Positions 33,401-48,300 of a DNA stretch of 64,000 nt are shown in pieces. Origin of the DNA: Petrolisthes cinctipes (Eukaryota; Arthropoda; Malacostraca; Decapoda; Porcellanidae); contig JAWQEG010000003.1 in NCBI GenBank assembly GCA_033782935.1, positions 1,314,501 through 1,378,500 on the forward strand, in the 5' to 3' direction. The first letter of the stretch is position 1; each line of letters starts with the position of its first letter. The notes beneath the pieces are model-generated. The model saw only the letters and a list, made by a program, of their open reading frames with translations, did not search any database and was not told where the DNA came from. The position numbers and the translations under genes were made by a program.

Positions 33401-35399
33401 AGACCCAAAAGATGCTCAAAATCGATATTTTAGGTGCCCAAAAGTCGATATGTGCATGTATCTTCAGTACCTGTTTATATCTCAAATTCAGGCTCAAAAC
33501 ACCCGAAAATTCGATATTTTTGGGTCCCAGAAGCGATCTGTACATGCCTACTCCGTGTTAGAGTATTTTCAAAATACAGGCCCAAAACATGCTGAAAATC
33601 GATATTATAGGTGCCCAAAGTCAATATGTGCATCCATTTTCTGTACACGTTTATATCTCAAATTCAGGCTCAAAACACACGAAATTTCGATATTTTGGGG
33701 TCCCAGAAGCGATCTGTACATGCCTACTCAGTGCTAGAATATTTTCAAAATATAGGCCCAAAACATGCTAAAAATCGATATTTTAGGTGCCCTAAGTCGA
33801 TATCTCAAATTCAGGCCCAAAACACCTAAAAATTCGATATTTAGGGGTCCCAGAAGCGATCTGTACATGCCTACTCTGTGTTAGAGTATTTTCAAAATAC
33901 AGGCCCAAAACATACAGAAAACCGATATTTTAGGTGGCCAAAAGTCGATATGTGCATGCATCTTCTGTACCCGTTTGTATCTCAAATTCAGGCTCCAAAC
34001 ACCCGAAAATTCAATATTTTGGGGTTAGAGATGCGATCTGTACATGATTACTCAGATACAGGCCCAAAACATGCTGAAAATCGATATTTTAGGTGCCCAA
34101 AGTCAATATGTGTATTCATCTTCAGCACCCGTATATCCCAAATTCAACCTCAAAACACCCGAAAATTCGATATTTTTGGGTCCCAGAAGCGATCTGTACA
34201 TGCCTACTCAGTGCTAGAATGTTTTCAAAATATAGGCTCAAAACATGCCAAAAATCGATATTTTAAGCGTCCAAACTCGATATGTGCATGCATCTTCTGT
34301 ACCCGTTTATATCTCAAATTAAGGCTCAAAACACCCGAAAATTCGATGGTTTGGGGTCCCAGAAGCGATCTGTACATGCCTACTCGGTGCTATAATATTT
34401 TCAAAATATAGGTCCAAAACATGCTAAAAATCGATATTTTAGGTGCCCAAAGTCGATATCTCAAATTCAGCCCGAAAACACCCGAAAATTCGATATTTTG
34501 GGGTCCCAGAAGGGATCTGTACATGCCTACTCCGTGTTAGAGTATTTTCAATATACAGGCCCAAAACATAGTGAAAATCGATCTTTTAGGTGCCCAAAAG
34601 TCGATATGTGGATGCATCTTCTGTACCCGTTTATATCTCAAATTCAGGCTCCAAACACCCGAAAATTCGATATTTTGGGGTCCCTGAAGCGATCTGTACT
34701 TGCCTACTTTGTGTAAGAGTATTTTCAAAATACAGGCCCAAAACATGCTGAAAATCTATATTTTATTTGACCAAAGTCAATATGTGTATGCATCTTCTGT
34801 ACCCGTTTATATCCCAAATTCAACCTCAAAACACCCAAAAATTCGATATTTTTGTGTCCCAGAAGCGATCTGTACATGCCTACTTAGTGCTAGAATATTT
34901 TCAAAATATAGGCCCAAAACATGCTAAAAATCGATATTTTAGGTGTCCACAGTCGATATCTCAAATTCAGGCCCAAAACACACGAAAATTCGATATTTTG
35001 GAGTCCCAGAAGCGATCTGTACATGCCTACTCAGATACAGGCCCAAAACATGCTGAAAATCGATATTTTAGGTGCCCAAAGTCAATATGTGTATGAATCT
35101 TCTGCACTCGTTTATATCTCAAATTCAACCTCAAAACACCCGAAAATTCGATTTTATTGGGTCCCAGAAGCGATCTGTACATGCCTACTCAGTGCTAGAA
35201 TGTTTTCAAAATATAGGCTCAAAACATGCTAAAAATCGATATTTTTAGTGTCCAAAGTCGATATGTGCATGCATCTTTTGTACCCGTTTATATCTCAAAT
35301 TCAGGCTCAAAACACCCAAAAATTCGGTATTTTTGGGTCCTAGAAGCGATCTGTACATGTCTACTCCTAGTTAGAATGTTTTCAAGATATAGACCCAAA

Positions 35400-38300
35400 A
35401 GATGCTCAAAATCGATATTTTAGGTGCCCAAAAAACGATATGTGCATGTATCTTCAGTACCTGTTTATATCTCAAATTCAGGCTCAAAACACCCGAAAAT
35501 TCGATATTTTGGGGTCCCAGAATCGATCTGTACATGCCAACTCAGATACAGGCCCAAAACATGCTGTAAATTGATATTTTAGGTTCCCAAAGTCAATATG
35601 TGTATGTATATTCTGCACCCGTTTATATCCCAAATTCAACCTCAAAACACCCGAAAATTCGATATTTTTGAGTCCCAGAAGCGATCTGTACATGCCTACT
35701 CAGTGCTAGAATGTTTTCAAAATATAGGCTCAAAACATGTTAAAAATCGATATTTTAAGTGTCCAAAGTCGATATGTGCATGCATCTTCGGTACCCGTTT
35801 ATATCTCAAATTCAGGCTCAAAACACCCGAAAATTCGATATTTTTGGGTCCCAGAAGCGATCTGTACATGCCTACTCAAATACAGGCCCAAAACATGCTG
35901 AAAATCGATATTTTATGTGCCCAAAGTCAATATGTGTATGCATCTTCTGCACTCGTTTATATCTCAAATTCAACCTCAAAACACCCGAAAATTCGATATT
36001 TTTTGGTCCCAGAAGCGATCTGTACATGCCTACTCAGTGCTAGAATGTTTTCAAAATATAGGCTCAAAACATGCTAAAAATCGATATTTTTAGTGTCCAA
36101 AGTCGATATGTGCATGCATCTTCTGTACCCGTTTATATCTCAAATTCAGGCTCAAAACACCCGAAAATTCGGTATTTTTGGGTCCTAGAAGCGGTCTGTT
36201 CATGTCTACTCCTAGTTAGAATGTTTTCAAAATATAGACCCAAAACATGCTCAAAATCGATATTTTAGGTGTCCAAAGTCGATATGTCCATGCATCTTCT
36301 GTACACGTTTATATCTCAAATTCAGGCTGAAAACACCCGAAAATTCGATATTTTGGGGTCTCAGAAGCGATCTGTACATGCCTACTCAGTGCTAGAATAT
36401 TTTCAAAATATAGGCCCAAAACATGCTAAAAATCGATATTTTAGGTGCCCAAAGTTGATATCTCAAATTCATGCCCAAAACACCCGAAAATTCGATATTT
36501 TTGGGTCCGAGAAGCGATCTGTACATGCCTACTCCGTGTTAGAGTATTTTCAAAATACAGGCCCAAAACATACAGAAAATCGATCTTTTAGGTGCCCAAA
36601 AGTCGATATGTGCATGCATCTTCTGTATCCGTTTATATCTCAAATTCAGGTTCCAAACACCCGAAAATACGATATATCGGGGTCCCAGAAGCGATCTGTA
36701 CTTGCCTACTCCTTGTTAGAGTATTTTCAAAATACAGGCCCAAAACATGCTCAAAATCGATATTTTAGGATACCAAAGTCAATATGTGTATGAATCTTCT
36801 TCACCCGTTTATATCCCAAATTCAACCACAAAACACCCTAAAATTCGATATTTTTGGTTCCCAGAAGCGATCTGTACATGCCTACTCAGTGCTAGAATGT
36901 TTTCAAAATATAGGCTCAAAACATGCTAAAAATCGATATTTTAAGTGTCCAAAGTCGATATGTGCATGCATCTTCTGTACACGTTTATATCTCAAATTCA
37001 GGCTCAAAACACCCGAAAATTCGATATTTTTGTGTCCCAGAAGTGATCTGTACATGCCTACTTAGTCCTAGAATATTTTTAAAATATAGACCCAAAACAT
37101 GCTAAATATCGATATTTTAGGTGCCCAAAGTCGATATCTCAAATTCAGGCCCAAAACACCCGAAAATTCGATATTTTTGGGTCCCAGAAGCGAACTGTAC
37201 ATGCCTACTCCGTGTTAGAGTATTTTTAAAATACAGGCCCAAAACATACTGAAAATTGATCTTTTCCGTGCCCAAAAGTCGATATGTGCATGCATCTTCT
37301 GTACCCGTTTATATCTCAAATTCAGGCTCCAAACACCCGAAAATTCGGTATTTTTGGGTCCTAGAAGCGATCTGTACATGCCTACTCAGTGCTAGAATGT
37401 TTTCAAATTATAGGCTCAAAACATGCTAAAAGTCGATATTTTAAGTGTCCAAAGTCGATATGTGCATGCATCTTCTGTACCCGTTTATATATCAAATTCA
37501 GGCTCAAAACACCCGAAAAATTGATATTTTTGGGTCCCAGAAGCGATCTGTACATGCCTACTCAGATACAGGCCCAAAACATGCTGAAAATCGATATTTT
37601 AGGTTCCCAAAGTCAATATGTGCATGCATTTTCTGTACCCGTTTATATCTCAAATTCAAGCTCAAAACACGCGAAAATTCGATATTTTGGGGTCCCAGAA
37701 GCGATCTGTACATGCCTACTCAGATACAGGCCCAAAACATGCTGAAAATCGATATTTTAGGTGCCTAAAGTCAATATGGGTATGCATCTTCTGCACCCGT
37801 TTATATCCAAAATTCAACCTCAAAACACCCGAAAATTCGATATTTTTGGGTCCCAGAAGCGATCTGTACACGCCTACTCAGTGCTAGAATGTTTTCAAAA
37901 TATAGGCTCAAAACATGCTAAAAATCGATATTTTAAGTGTCCAAAGTCGATATGTGCATGCATCTTCTGTACCCGTTTATATCTCAAATTCAGGCTCAAA
38001 ACACCCGAAAATTCGATATTTTGGGGTCCCAGAAGCGATCTGTACATGCTTACTCAGATACAGGCCCAAAACATGCTGAAAATCGATATTTTAGGTGCCC
38101 AAAGTCAATATGTGCATGCATCTTCTGTACACGTTTATATCTCAAATTCAGGCTCAAAACACCCGAAAATTCGATATTTTGGGGTCCCAGAAGTGATCTG
38201 TACATGCCTACTTAGTCCTAGAATATTTTTAAAATATATGCCCAAAACATGCTAAAAATCGATATTTTAGGTGCCCAAAGTCGATATCTCAAATTCAGGC

Positions 38301-39368
38301 CCAAAACACCCGAAAATTCGATATTTTCGGGTCCCAGAAGCGATCTGTACATGCCTACTCAGATACAGGCCCAAAACATGCTGAAAATCGATATTTTAGG
38401 TGCCCAAAGTCAATATGGGTATGCATCTTCTGCACCCGTTTATATCCAAAATTCAACCTCAAAACACCCGAAAATTCGATATTTTTGGGTCCCAGAAGCG
38501 ATCTGTACACGCTTACTCAGTGCTAGAATGTTTTCAAAATATAGGCTTAAAACATGCTAAAAATCAATATTTTAAGTGTCCAAAGTCGATATGTGCATGC
38601 ATCTTTTGTACCCGTTTATATCTCAAATTCAGGTTCAAAACACCCGAAAATTCGATATTTTTGGGTCCTAGAAGCGATCTGTACATGCCTACGCCTAGTT
38701 AGAATGTTTTCAAGATACAGACCCAAAACATGCTCAAAATCGATATTTTAGGTGCCCATAGTCGATATCTCAAATTCAGGCCCAAAACACCCGAAAATTC
38801 GATATTTCGGGGTCCCAGAAGCGATCTGTACAGGCCTACTCAGATACAGCCCCAAAACATGCTGAAAATCGATATTTTAGCTGCTCAAAAGTCGATATGT
38901 GCATGCATCTTCTGTAAACGTTTATATCTGAATTTCAGGCTCAAAACACCCGAAAATTCGATATTTTGGGGTCCCAGAAGCGATCTGTACATGCCTACTC
39001 CGTGTTAGAGTATTTTCAAAATACAGGCCCAAAACATACTGAAAATCGATCTTTTCGGTGCCCAAAAGTCGATATGTGCATGCATATACTGTACCCGTTT
39101 ATATCTCAAATTCAGGCTCCAAACACCCGAAAATTCGGTATTTTTGGGTCCTAGAAGCGATCTGTACATGCCTACTCAGTGCTAGAATGTTTTCAAAATA
39201 TAGGCTCAAAACATGCTAAAAATCAACATTCTAAGTGTCCAAAGTCGATATGTGCATGTATCTTCTGTACCCGTTTATATCTCAAATTCAGGCTCAAAAC
39301 ACCCGAAAATTCGATATTTCGGGGTCCCGGAAGCGATCTGTACAGGCCTACTCAGGTACAGCCCCAAA
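35400..39368 (+). repeat. Transitional satellite segment with a 639-bp repeat
   Basis: The first 0.65 kb copies the start of the 1649-bp unit. Further right the order of monomers is irregular, with one visible duplication at 639-bp spacing (anchors 37737 and 38376, both followed by CAATATGGGTATGCATC). Confidence 0.65.
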
Positions 39369-42300
39369 ACATGCTAAAAATCGATATTTTAAGTGTCCAA
39401 AGTCGATATGTGCATGTATCTTCTGTACCCGTTTATATCTCAAATTCAGGCTCAAAACACCCGAAAATTCGGTATTTTTGGGTCCTAGAAGCGATCTGTA
39501 CATGCCTACACCTAGTTAGAATGTTTTCAAGATACAGACCCAAAACATGCTCAAAATCGATATTTTAGGTGCTCAAAAGTCGATATGTGCATGCATCTTC
39601 TGTACCAGTTTATATCTGAAATTCAGGCTCAAAACACCCGAAAATTCGATATTTTGGGACCCAGAAGCGATCTGTACATGCCTACTCAGTGCTAGAATGT
39701 TTTCAAAATATATGCTCAAAACATGCTAAAAATCGATATTTTAAGTGTCCAAAGTCTATATGTGCATGCATCTTCTGTACCCGTTTATATCTCAAATATA
39801 GGCTCAAAACACCCGAAAATTCGGTATTTTTGGGTCCTAGAAGCGATCTGTACATGCCTACTCCTAATTAGAATGTTTTCAAGATACAGACCCAAAACAT
39901 GCTCAAAATCGATATTTTAGGTGCCCAAAGTCAATATGTGTATGCATCTTATGCACCCGTTTATATCTTAAATTCAACCTCAAAACACCCGAAAATTCGA
40001 TATTTTGGGGTCCCAGAAGCGATCTGTACACGCCTACTCAGTGCTAGGATGTTTTCAAAATATAGGTTTAAAACATGCTAAAAATCGATATTTTAAGTGT
40101 CCAAAGTCGATATGTGCATGCATCTTCTGTACCCGTTTATATCTCAAATTCAGGCTCAAAACTCCCGAAAATTCGATATTTTTGGGTCCTAGAAGCGATC
40201 TGTACATGCCTACTCTTAGTTAGAATGTTTTCAATATACAGACCCAAAACATGCTCAAAATCGATATTTTATGTGCCCAAAAGTCGATATGTGCATGCAT
40301 CTTCTGTACCCGTTTATATCTCAAATTCAGGCTCCAAACACCCGAAAATTCGATATTTCGGGGTCGCAGAAGCAATCTGTACTTGCCTACTCCGTGTTAG
40401 AGTATTTTCAAAATACAGGCCCAAAACATGCTCAAAATCGATATTTTAGGATACCAAAGTCAATATGTGTATGAATCTTCTGCACCCGTTTATATCTCAA
40501 ATTCAGACTCAAAACTCCCGAAAATTCGATATTTTGGGGTCCCAGAAGTGATCTGTACATGCCTACTTAGTCCTAGAATATTTTTAAAATATATGCCAAA
40601 AACATGCTAAAAATCGATATTTTAGGTGCCCAAAGTCGATATCTCAAATTCAGGCCCAAAACACCCGAAAATTCGAGATTTTCGGGTCCCAGAAGCGATC
40701 TTTACATGCCTACTCAGATACAGGCCCAAAACATGCTGAAAATCGATATTTTAGGTGTATAAAGTCAATATGTGTATGCATCTTCTGCACCCGTTTATAT
40801 CCAAAATTCAACCTCAAAACACCCGAAAATTCGATATTTTTGGGTCCCAGAAGCGATCTGTACACGCCTACTCAGTGCTAGAATGTTTTCAAAATATAGG
40901 CTCAAAACGTGCTAAATATCAATATTTTAAGTGTCCAAAGTCGATATGTGCATGCATCTTTTGTACCCGTTTATATCTCAAATTCAGGTTCAAAACACCC
41001 GGAAATTCGATATTTTTGGGTCCTAGAAGCGATCTGTACATGCCTACGCCTAGTTAGAATGTTTTCAAGATACAGACCCAAAACATGCTTAAAATCGATA
41101 TTTTAGGTGCCCATTGTCGATCTCTCAAATTCAGGCCCAAAACACCCGAAAATTCGATATTTCCTGGTCCCAGAAGCGATCTGTACAGGCCTACTCAGAT
41201 ACAGCCCCAAAACATTCTGAAAATCGATATTTTAGCTGCTCAAAAGTCGATATGTGCATGCATTTTCTGTACCCGTTTATATCTGAAATTCAGGCTCAAA
41301 ACACCCGAAAATTCGATATTTTGGGGTCCCAGAAGCGATCTGTACATGCCTACTCAGTGCTAGAATATTTTTTAAATATAGGCCCAAAACATGCTAAAAA
41401 TCGATATTTTAGGTGCCCAAAGTCGATATCTCAAATTCAGGCCCAAAACACCCGAAAAACCGATATTTTGGGGTCCCAGAAGCGAACTGTACATGCCTAC
41501 TCCGTATTAGAGTATTTTCAAAATACAGGCCCAAAACATACTGAAAATCGATCTTTTCGGTGCCCAAAAGTCGATATGTGCATGCATCTTCTGTACCCGT
41601 TTATATCTCAAATTCAGGCTCCAAACACCCGAAAATTCGGTATTTTTGGGTCCTAGAAGCGATCTGTACATGCCTACTCAGTGCTAGAATGTTTTCAAAA
41701 TATAGGCTCAAAACATGCTAAAAATCAACATTCTAAGTGTCCAAAGTCGATATGTGCATGCATCTTCTGTACCCGTTTATATCTCAAATTCAGGCTCAAA
41801 ACACCCGAAAATTCGATATTTCGGGGTCCCAGAAGCGATCTGTACAGGAATACTCAGATACAGCCCCAAAACATGCTAAAAATCGATATTTTAAGTGTCC
41901 AAAGTCGATATGTGCATGTATCTTCTGTACCCGTTTATATCTCAAATTCAGGCTCAAAACACCCGAAAATTCGGTATTTTTGGGTCCTAGAAGCGATCTG
42001 TACATGCCTACACCTAGTTAGAATGTTTTCAAGATACAGACCCAAAACATGCTCAAAATCGTTATTTTAGGCGCTCAAAAGTCGATATGTGCATGCATCT
42101 TCTGTACCCGTTTATATCTGAAATTCAGGCTCAAAACACCCGAAAATTCGATATTTTGGGACCCAGAAGCGATCTGTACATGCCTACTCTGTGCTAGAAT
42201 GTTTTTAAAATATAGGCTCAAAACATGCTAAAAATCGATATTTTAAGTGTCCAAAGTCGATATGTGCATGCATCTTCTGTACCCGTTTATATCTGAAATT

Positions 42301-45300
42301 CAGGCTCAAAACACCCGAAAATTCGGTATTTTTGGGTCCTAGAAGCGATCTGTACATGCCTACACCTAGTTAGAATGTTTTCAAGATACAGACCCAAAAC
42401 ATGCTTAAAATCGATATTTTAGGTGCCCAAAGTCGATATCTCAAATTCAGGCCCAAAACACCCGAAAATTCGATATTTTGGGGTCCCAGAAGCGAACTGT
42501 ACATGCCTACTCCGTGTTTGAGTATTTTCAAAATACAGGCCCAAAACATACTGAAAATCGATCTTTTTGGTGCCCAAAAGTCGATATTTGCATGCATCTT
42601 CTGTACCCGTTTATATCTCAAATTCAGGCTCCAAACACCCGAAAATTCGGTATTATTGGGTCCTAGAAGCGATCTGTACATGCCTACTCAGTGCTAGATC
42701 GTTTTCAAAATATAGGCCCAAAACATGCTAAAAATCGACATTTTAAGTTTCCAAAGTCAATATGTGCATGCATCTTCTGTACCCGTTTATATCTTAAATT
42801 CAGGCTCAAAACACCCGAAAATTCGATATTTCGGGGTCCCAGAAGCGATCTGTACAGGCCTACTCCTAATTAGAATGTTTTCAAGATACAGACCCAAAAC
42901 ATGCTCAAAATCGATATTTTAGGTGCCCAAAAGACGATATCTGCATGCATCTTCAGTACCTGTTTATATCTCAAATTCAGGCTCAAAACACCCGAAAATT
43001 CGATATTTTTGGGTTCCAGAAGCGATTTGTACATGCCTACTCCGTGTTAGAGTATTTTCAAAATACAGGTCCAAAACATGCTGAAAATCGATATTTTAGT
43101 GTCAAAGTCAATATGTGCATACATTTTCTGTACCCGTTTATCTCAAATTCAGGCTCAAAACACCCGAAAATTCGATATTTTTGGATCCCAGAAGCGATCT
43201 GTACATACCTACTCAGTGCTAGAATATTTTTAAAATATAGGCCCAAAACATGCTAAAAATCGATATGTTAGGTGCCAAAAGTCGATATCTCAAATTCAGG
43301 CCCAAAACACCCGAAAATTCTATATTTTGGGGTCCCAGAAGCGATTTGTACATGCCTACTCCGTGTTAGAGTATTTTCAAAATACAGGCCCAAAACATAC
43401 AGAAAATCGATATTTTAGGTGCCCAAAAGTCGATATGTGCATGCATCTTCTGTACCCGTTTATATCTCAAATTCAGGCTCCAAACACCCGAAAATTCGAT
43501 ATTTTGGGGTCCTAAGCGATCTGTACATGCCAACTCAGATACAGGCCCAAAACATGCTGTAAATCGATATTTTAGGTGCCCAAAGTCAATATGTGTATGT
43601 ATCTTCTGCACCCGTTTATATCCCAAATTCATCCTCAAAACACCCGAAAATTCGATATTTTGGGGTCCCAGAAGCGATCTGTACATACCTACTCAGTGCT
43701 AGAATATTTTCAAAATATAGGCCCAAAACATGCTAAAAATCGATATTTTAAGTGTCCAAAGTCGATATGTGCATGTATCTTCTGTACCCGTTTATATCTC
43801 AAATTCAGGCTCAAAACACCCGAAAATTCGGTATTTTTGGGTCCTAGAAGCGATCTGTACATGCCTACACCTAGTTAGAATGTTTTCAAGATACAGACCC
43901 AAAACATGCTCAAAATCGATATTTTAGGTGCTCAAAAGTCGATATGTGCATGCATCTTCTGTACCAGTTTATATCTGAAATTCAGGCTCAAAACACCCGA
44001 AAATTCGATATTTTGGGACCCAGAAGCGATCTGTACATGCCTACTCAGTGCTAGAATGTTTTCAAAATATAGGCTCAAAACATGCTAAAAATCGATATTT
44101 TAAGTGTCCAAAGTCTATATGTGCATGCATCTTCTGTACCCGTTTATATCTCAAATTCAGGCTCAAAACACCCGAAAATTCGGTATTTTTGGGTCCTAGA
44201 AGCGATCTGTACATGTCTACTCCTAATTAGAATGTTTTCAAGATACAGACCCAAAACATGCTCAAAATCGATATTTTAGGTGCCCAAAGTCAATATGTGT
44301 ATGCATCTTATGCACCCGTTTATATCCAAAATTCAACCTCAAAACACCCGAAAATTCGATATTTTGGGGTCCCAGAAGTGATCTGTACACGCCTACTCAG
44401 TGCTAGGATGTTTTCAAAATATAGGTTTAAAACATGCTAAAAATCGATATTTTAAGTGTCCAAAGTCGATATGTGCATGCATCTTCTGTACCCGTTTATA
44501 TCTGAAATTCAGGCTCAAAACTCCCGAAAATTCGATATTTTTGGGTCCTAGAAGCGATCTGTACATGCCTACTCTTTGTTAGAATGTTTTCAATATACAG
44601 ACCCAAAACATGCTCAAAATCGATATTTTATGTGCCCAAAAGTCGATATGTGCATGCATCTTCTGTACCCGTTTATATCTCAAATTCAGGCTCCAAACAC
44701 CCGAAAATTCGATATTTCGGGGTCGCAGAAGCAATCTGTACTTGCCTACTCCGTGTTAGAGTATTTTCAAAATACAGGCCCAAAACATGCTCAAAATCGA
44801 TATTTTAGGATACCAAAGTCAATATGTGTATGAATCTTCTGCACCCGTTTATATCTCAAATTCAGACTCAAAACACCCGAAAATTCGATATTTTGGGGTC
44901 CCAGAAGTGATCTGTACATGCCTACTTAGTCCTAGAATATTTTTAAAATATATGCCAAAAACATGCTAAAAATCGATATTTTAGGTGCCCAAAGTCGATA
45001 TCTCAAATTCAGGCCCAAAACACCCGAAAATTCGAGATTTTCGGGTCCCAGAAGCGATCTTTACATGCCTACTCAGATACAGGCCCAAAACATGCTGAAA
45101 ATCGATATTTTAGGTGTCCAAAGTCAATATGTGTATGCATCTTCTGCACCCGTTTATATCCAAAATTCAACCTCAAAACACCCGAAAATTCGATATTTTT
45201 GGGTCCCAGAAGCGATCTGTACACGCCTACTCAGTGCTAGAATGTTTTCAAAATATAGGCTCAAAACGTGCTAAATATCAATATTTTAAGTGTCCAAAGT

Positions 45301-48300
45301 CGATATGTGCATGCATCTTTTGTACCCGTTTATATCTCAAATTCAGGTTCAAAACACCCGGAAATTCGATATTTTTGGGTCCTAGAAGCGATCTGTACAT
45401 GCCTACGCCTAGTTAGAATGTTTTCAAGATACAGACCCAAAACATGCTTAAAATCGATATTTTAGGTGCCCATTGTCGATCTCTCAAATTCAGGCCCAAA
45501 ACACCCGAAAATTCGATATTTCCTGGTCCCAGAAGCGATCTGTACAGGCCTACTCAGATACAGCCCCAAAACATTCTGAAAATCGATATTTTAGCTGCTC
45601 AAAAGTCGATATGTGCATGCATTTTCTGTACCCGTTTATATCTGAAATTCAGGCTCAAAACACCCGAAAATTCGATATTTTGGGGTCCCAGAAGCGATCT
45701 GTACATGCCTACTCAGTGCTAGAATATTTTTTAAATATAGGCCCAAAACATGCTAAAAATCGATATTTTAGGTGCCCAAAGTCGATATCTCAAATTCAGG
45801 CCCAAAACACCCGAAAAACCGATATTTTGGGGTACCAGAAGCGAACTGTACATGCCTACTCCGTATTAGAGTATTTTCAAAATACAGGCCCAAAACATAC
45901 TGAAAATCGATCTTTTCGGTGCCCAAAAGTCGATATGTGCATGCATCTTCTGTACCCGTTTATATCTCAAATTCAGGCTCCAAACACCCGAAAATTCGGT
46001 ATTTTTGGGTCCTAGAAGCGATCTGTACATGCCTACTCAGTGCTAGAATGTTTTCAAAATATAGGCTCAAAACATGCTAAAAATCAACATTCTAAGTGTC
46101 CAAAGTCGATATGTGCATGCATCTTCTGTACCCGTTTATATCTCAAATTCAGGCTCAAAACACCCGAAAATTCGATATTTCGGGGTCCCAGAAGCGATCT
46201 GTACAGGAATACTCAGATACAGCCCCAAAACATGCAAAAAATCGATATTTTAAGTGTCCAAAGTCGATATGTGCATGTATCTTCTGTACCCGTTTATATC
46301 TCAAATTCAGGCTCAAAACACCCGAAAATTCGGTATTTTTGGGTCCTAGAAGCGATCTGTACATGCCTACACCTAGTTAGAATGTTTTCAAGATACAGAC
46401 CCAAAACATGCTCAAAATCGTTATTTTAGGCGCTCAAAAGTCGATATGTGCATGCATCTTCTGTACCCGTTTATATCTGAAATTCAGGCTCAAAACACCC
46501 GAAAATTCGATATTTTGGGACCCAGAAGCGATCTGTACATGCCTACTCTGTGCTAGAATGTTTTTAAAATATAGGCTCAAAACATGCTAAAAATCGATAT
46601 TTTAAGTGTCCAAAGTCGATATGTGCATGCATCTTCTGTACCCGTTTATATCTGAAATTCAGGCTCAAAACACCCGAAAATTCGGTATTTTTGGGTCCTA
46701 GAAGCGATCTGTACATGCCTACACCTAGTTAGAATGTTTTCAAGATACAGACCCAAAACATGCTTAAAATCGATATTTTAGGTGCCCAAAGTCGATATCT
46801 CAAATTCAGGCCCAAAACACCCGAAAATTCGATATTTTGGGGTCCCAGAAGCGAACTGTACATGCCTACTCCGTGTTTGAGTATTTTCAAAATACAGGCC
46901 CAAAACATACTGAAAATCGATCTTTTTGGTGCCCAAAAGTCGATATTTGCATGCATCTTCTGTACCCGTTTATATCTCAAATTCAGGCTCCAAACACCCG
47001 AAAATTCGGTATTATTGGGTCCTAGAAGCGATCTGTACATGCCTACTCAGTGCTAGATCGTTTTCAAAATATAGGCCCAAAACATGCTAAAAATCGACAT
47101 TTTAAGTGTCCAAAGTCAATATGTGCATGCATCTTCTGTACCCGTTTATATCTTAAATTCAGGCTCAAAACACCCGAAAATTCGATATTTCGGGGTCCCA
47201 GAAGCGATCTGTACAGGCCTACTCCTAATTAGAATGTTTTCAAGATACAGACCCAAAACATGCTCAAAATCGATATTTTAGGTGCCCAAAAGACGATATC
47301 TGCATGCATCTTCAGTACCTGTTTATATCTCAAATTCAGGCTCAAAACACCCGAAAATTCGATATTTTTGGGTTCCAGAAGCGATTTGTACATGCCTACT
47401 CCGTGTTAGAGTATTTTCAAAATACAGGTCCAAAACATGCTGAAAATCGATATTTTAGTGTCAAAGTCAATATGTGCATACATTTTCTGTACCCGTTTAT
47501 CTCAAATTCAGGCTCAAAACACCCGAAAATTCGATATTTTTGGATCCCAGAAGCGATCTGTACATACCTACTCAGTGCTAGAATATTTTTAAAATATAGG
47601 CCCAAAACATGCTAAAAATCGATATGTTAGGTGCCAAAAGTCGATATCTCAAATTCAGGCCCAAAACACCCGAAAATTCTATATTTTGGGGTCCCAGAAG
47701 CGATTTGTACATGCCTACTCCGTGTTAGAGTATTTTCAAAATACAGGCCCAAAACATACAGAAAATCGATATTTTAGGTGCCCAAAAGTCGATATGTGCA
47801 TGCATCTTCTGTACCCGTTTATATCTCAAATTCAGGCTCCAAACACCCGAAAATTCGATATTTTGGGGTCCTAAGCGATCTGTACATGCCAACTCAGATA
47901 CAGGCCCAAAACATGCTGTAAATCGATATTTTAGGTGCCCAAAGTCAATATGTGTATGTATCTTCTGCACCCGTTTATATCCCAAATTCATCCTCAAAAC
48001 ACCCGAAAATTCGATATTTTGGGGTCCCAGAAGCGATCTGTACATACCTACTCAGTGCTAGAATATTTTCAAAATATAGGCCCAAAACATGCTAAAAATC
48101 GATATTTTAAGTGTCCAAAGTCGATATGTGCATGTATCTTCTGTACCCGTTTATATCTCAAATTCAGGCTCAAAACACCCGAAAATTCGGTATTTTTGGG
48201 TCCTAGAAGCGATCTGTACATGCCTACACCTAGTTAGAATGTTTTCAAGATACAGACCCAAAACATGCTCAAAATCGATATTTTAGGTGCTCAAAAGTCG

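Larger units (their letters stand above)
25791..35399 (+). repeat. 1990-bp higher-order repeat (12-mer), four copies plus a 1649-bp variant
   Basis: Units begin at 25791, 27781, 29771 and 33410 (each 1990 bp). The unit at 31761-33409 is 1649 bp. Anchors inside the first unit fall at 25968, 26144, 26291, 26450, 26624, 26800, 26947, 27124, 27300, 27429 and 27605, giving monomer lengths 177, 176, 147, 159, 174, 176, 147, 177, 176, 129, 176 and 176. The 1649-bp variant has ten monomers (159, 177, 157, 176, 176, 147, 176, 129, 176, 176), with a divergent left part. That divergent part recurs 3639 bp further on, at about 35400-36050. Confidence 0.9.
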
